DNA from: Bradyrhizobium guangdongense
GTDB taxonomy: Bacteria > Pseudomonadota > Alphaproteobacteria > Rhizobiales > Xanthobacteraceae
Length of the DNA: 64,000 nucleotides
NCBI RefSeq assembly: GCF_004114975.1
Contig: NZ_CP030051.1
Coordinates: forward strand, 5,394,001 to 5,458,000
Direction of reading: 5' to 3'
Part shown: in pieces, positions 61,948 to 64,000 of the stretch
Layout: each line of letters begins with the position of its first letter
Position numbering within the stretch: position 1 is the stretch's first letter
The notes under the pieces: generated by a model
What the model was told of the DNA's origin: nothing
Database searches by the model: none
The model's input: the letters and a program-made list of their open reading frames with translations, nothing else
Program-made: the position numbers and the translations under genes

Positions 61948-63525
61948 ATGTCCACACAGCCATTGGCTGATCTCGCCGACATGGTGCGCGAGCGCGCGAA
62001 GAGCCGCGGCAGCGCGATCGCCTACGAGTTCGAAGGCCGCGTCACCAGCTTTGCCGAGTTCGACGTCAAGACCAATAAGGTCGCCAATGCGCTTCTCGCC
62101 ATGGGCGTGAAGAAGGGCGACCGCATCGCCTATCTCGGCAAGAACAGCGACATCTATTTCGAGCTCCTGATGGGCGCAATCAAGGCCGGAGTGGTCATAG
62201 CGCCGGTGAACTGGCGGCTCGCCGGGCCCGAGGTCGCCTTCATCGTCGCGGATTGCCAAGCGCCGGTGCTGTTCGTCGGGCCGGAGTTCATTACACTGGC
62301 TCGCCAGATCAGAGATCAGCTTCCGGGCGTGCGCACCGTCATCACCACCGAAGGCGGCGCGCCGGAATGGCAGGATTTCACGGCCTGGCGCGATGCGCAG
62401 AGCGGCGATGATCCGAAGGTGCCGATCGACAGCAAGGACATCGCGATCCAGCTCTACACGTCGGGGACGACGGGCAAGCCGAAGGGCGCGATGCTGAGCC
62501 ACGCGAACTTCCTCAATCTGGTGCAGACCGGAAACGCCGAGGACAAGCCGGAGTGGAACCGGTGGTCGACCGACGACGTCTCGCTGGTGGCGATGCCGAT
62601 CTTCCACATCGGCGGCTCCGGTTGGGGTGTGATGGGACTTTATCACGGCGCCCGCGGGGTCATTGCGCGCGAGTTCGACCCGACCAAGGTGCTGGATTTC
62701 TTCGAGCAGTCGGGCATCACGAAGCTGTTCATGGTGCCGGCGGCGATGCAATTCGTGGTGCGGCAGCCGCGCGCCAGGTCGATGGACTTCTCGCGCCTCA
62801 AATACATGCTCTATGGCGCCTCGCCGATTCCGGCGGCGCTGCTGAAGGAGTGCATCGAGGTCTTCAAGTGCGGCTTCGTGCAGATGTACGGCATGACCGA
62901 GACGACCGGCACCATCGTCGCGCTGCCGCCGGAGGACCACGTCGAGGGCCTGGAGCGGATGCGCTCGGCCGGCAAGGCGCTGCCGGGGGTCGAGATCGCC
63001 ATTCTTGATGCAGACGGCACCCCGCTGCCGCCGCGCCAGGTCGGCGAGATCGCCACGCGTTCGGGCTCGAACATGGCGGGCTACTGGAATCTGCCGGAGG
63101 CGACGGCCGCGACGCTCCGCAGTGACGGCTGGTTGCGTACCGGCGATGCCGGCTACATGGACGAGGACGGCTATCTCTATATCCACGACCGCATCAAGGA
63201 CATGATCATCTCCGGCGGCGAGAACATCTATCCCGCCGAGGTCGAGAGCGCGCTATGCGATCATCCTGATGTCGCCGAAGCCGCGGTGATCGGCGTGCCT
63301 GACGACATCTGGGGCGAAGCCGTGAAGGCAGTCGTGGTGATGAAGCCGGGCAAACAGGCGAGCGCCACCGACATCATCAACTTTACCCGGACACGCATCG
63401 CCGGCTACAAGACGCCGAAGAGCGTCGAGTTCCTGCCGGCACTGCCGCGCAATCCCTCAGGCAAGATCCTGCGGCGCCAGTTGCGCGAGCCGCATTGGGC
63501 GGGGAAGGAGCGAAGGGTGAACTAG
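61948..63525 (+). CDS. long-chain-fatty-acid-CoA ligase family protein
   Basis: The 525-residue ANL enzyme has YTSGTTGKPKGAMLSH near residue 169, MYGMTETTG near 313, the GYMDEDGYLYIHDRIKDMIISGGENIYPAEVE hinge near 410 and NPSGKILRRQLRE with the catalytic Lys near 510. It activates a fatty or related acid to acyl-CoA. GGGGGAAAC precedes the ATG. Its substrate is not shown by sequence. Together with the SDR, enoyl-CoA hydratase and acyl-CoA dehydrogenase around it, a beta-oxidation branch is likely. Confidence 0.93.
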   Translation: MSTQPLADLADMVRERAKSRGSAIAYEFEGRVTSFAEFDVKTNKVANALLAMGVKKGDRIAYLGKNSDIYFELLMGAIKAGVVIAPVNWRLAGPEVAFIVADCQAPVLFVGPEFITLARQIRDQLPGVRTVITTEGGAPEWQDFTAWRDAQSGDDPKVPIDSKDIAIQLYTSGTTGKPKGAMLSHANFLNLVQTGNAEDKPEWNRWSTDDVSLVAMPIFHIGGSGWGVMGLYHGARGVIAREFDPTKVLDFFEQSGITKLFMVPAAMQFVVRQPRARSMDFSRLKYMLYGASPIPAALLKECIEVFKCGFVQMYGMTETTGTIVALPPEDHVEGLERMRSAGKALPGVEIAILDADGTPLPPRQVGEIATRSGSNMAGYWNLPEATAATLRSDGWLRTGDAGYMDEDGYLYIHDRIKDMIISGGENIYPAEVESALCDHPDVAEAAVIGVPDDIWGEAVKAVVVMKPGKQASATDIINFTRTRIAGYKTPKSVEFLPALPRNPSGKILRRQLREPHWAGKERRVN

Positions 63526-63554
63526 TTGATCCAGCATCCTCCACGGAGACATTG

Positions 63555-63651
63555 CTGGATTGCTTCGCTGCGCTCGCAATGACGGTGTGGAGGCAGAAGC
63601 GCGCCTCTCTCCTCCGTCATTGCGAGGAGCCGTTGCGACGAAGCAATCCAG
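63555..63651. repeat. palindromic intergenic repeat (second copy of the 48633 family)
   Basis: CTGGATTGCTTCGCTGCG...GCAATGACGG (63555-63584) and CCGTCATTGCGAGGAGC...CAATCCAG (63614-63651) form inverted arms. The arm sequences match those at 48633-48719. It lies between convergent gene ends. Confidence 0.9.
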
Positions 63652-63698
63652 ACTGTCACCGCGAGAAGCGGTGCCGTAGGGCCGGCAAAGGTACGCGT

Positions 63699-64000
63699 TT
63701 AATGCTTCCCCGGCCCCATATAGCCGAACAGGAATCCCGCGACTTTCCGCATCTGGATCTCCTCGCTGCCTTCGGTGATGCGGTAGCGCCGATGATGCCG
63801 GTAGATATGCTCGAACGGCTTGTGGCGCGAATAGCCCATGCCGCCGTGGACCTGCATGGCGCGGTCGGCGGATTCGCAGCAGAGGCGGTTTGCCCAGTAA
63901 TTGCACATCGAGATGCGGTCGGAGAGCGTGCGCTCGATCTGCTCCTCGGTGAGCTGGTCCATCTCCCAGGCGGTCTTGCGGATCAACAGGCGCAGCATCT
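63699..64000 (-). CDS. acyl-CoA dehydrogenase, C-terminal part
   Basis: This is the last about 100 residues of an acyl-CoA dehydrogenase; the gene runs off the right edge of the window. Visible family features are a helical stretch RTLSDRISMCNYWANRLCCESADRA, the FAD/substrate region MQVHGGMGYSRHKPFEHIYR and the C-terminal YRITEGSEEIQMRKVAGFLFG helix. The catalytic Glu of most family members lies near this segment, but its identity needs the full sequence. It is convergent with the acyl-CoA ligase gene. Confidence 0.92.
   Translation of the reverse strand, partial: MLRLLIRKTAWEMDQLTEEQIERTLSDRISMCNYWANRLCCESADRAMQVHGGMGYSRHKPFEHIYRHHRRYRITEGSEEIQMRKVAGFLFGYMGPGKH

Overview
The window reads as a chromosomal segment of a high-GC alphaproteobacterium of the Bradyrhizobium/Rhodopseudomonas group. 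The evidence is the hopanoid gene set and its order, the strongly biased third-codon G/C, alphaproteobacterial -10 elements, and several families of long palindromic intergenic repeats. No phage, IS element, CRISPR array, rRNA or tRNA was seen. The assignment rests on protein recognition by eye; no database was searched.

Left part (0.2-18.4 kb): hopanoid lipid synthesis. ispH and hpnH form a plus-strand operon. A SnoaL-like gene and a membrane-protein gene separate them from a tightly overlapping minus-strand operon, hpnC-hpnD-hpnE-shc-hpnG. HpnC, HpnD and HpnE make squalene from farnesyl diphosphate, Shc cyclises it, HpnH adds adenosyl and HpnG removes adenine. Next come two small exported proteins, an RND transporter of the HpnN type, and a remarkable minus-strand run eutB - hpnP - eutC in which the hopanoid C-2 methylase gene lies between the two subunit genes of ethanolamine ammonia-lyase.

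Middle part (18.7-37.3 kb): a chemoreceptor; two divergent PAP2-type membrane phosphatase genes; an HdeD-like protein; a Rieske-FAD reductase next to folE; an alpha/beta hydrolase; an HD-domain protein; a three-gene operon of transglutaminase-DUF2126, circularly permuted ATP-grasp/alpha-E and transglutaminase proteins (a predicted but uncharacterised peptide-ligating system); and a chemoreceptor plus PAS protein that look like a split Aer.

Right part (37.5-64 kb): catabolism. A homoprotocatechuate (4-hydroxyphenylacetate) meta-cleavage cluster, hpaR / hpaH-F-E-D-G, has a perfect palindrome as likely HpaR operator. An HpaI/GarL-type aldolase and a UxaA/GarD-type dehydratase lie beside it and a TPP enzyme ends the operon. 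Further on are AlkB with a second 2OG-Fe(II) oxygenase, DUF2848 with an amidase, a DUF35/thiolase-like/SDR operon, a Tat-exported SMP-30 protein whose ribosome binding site is buried in a perfect hairpin, PEP carboxylase, a YccF protein, and fatty-acyl-CoA genes (two ligases, an enoyl-CoA hydratase, a dienoyl-CoA-reductase-like SDR and the end of an acyl-CoA dehydrogenase).

The most interesting leads are the eutB-hpnP-eutC interleaving, the ATP-grasp/transglutaminase operon, the DUF35/thiolase-like pair that may be a retro-aldolase, and the hairpin-sequestered start of the SMP-30 gene.
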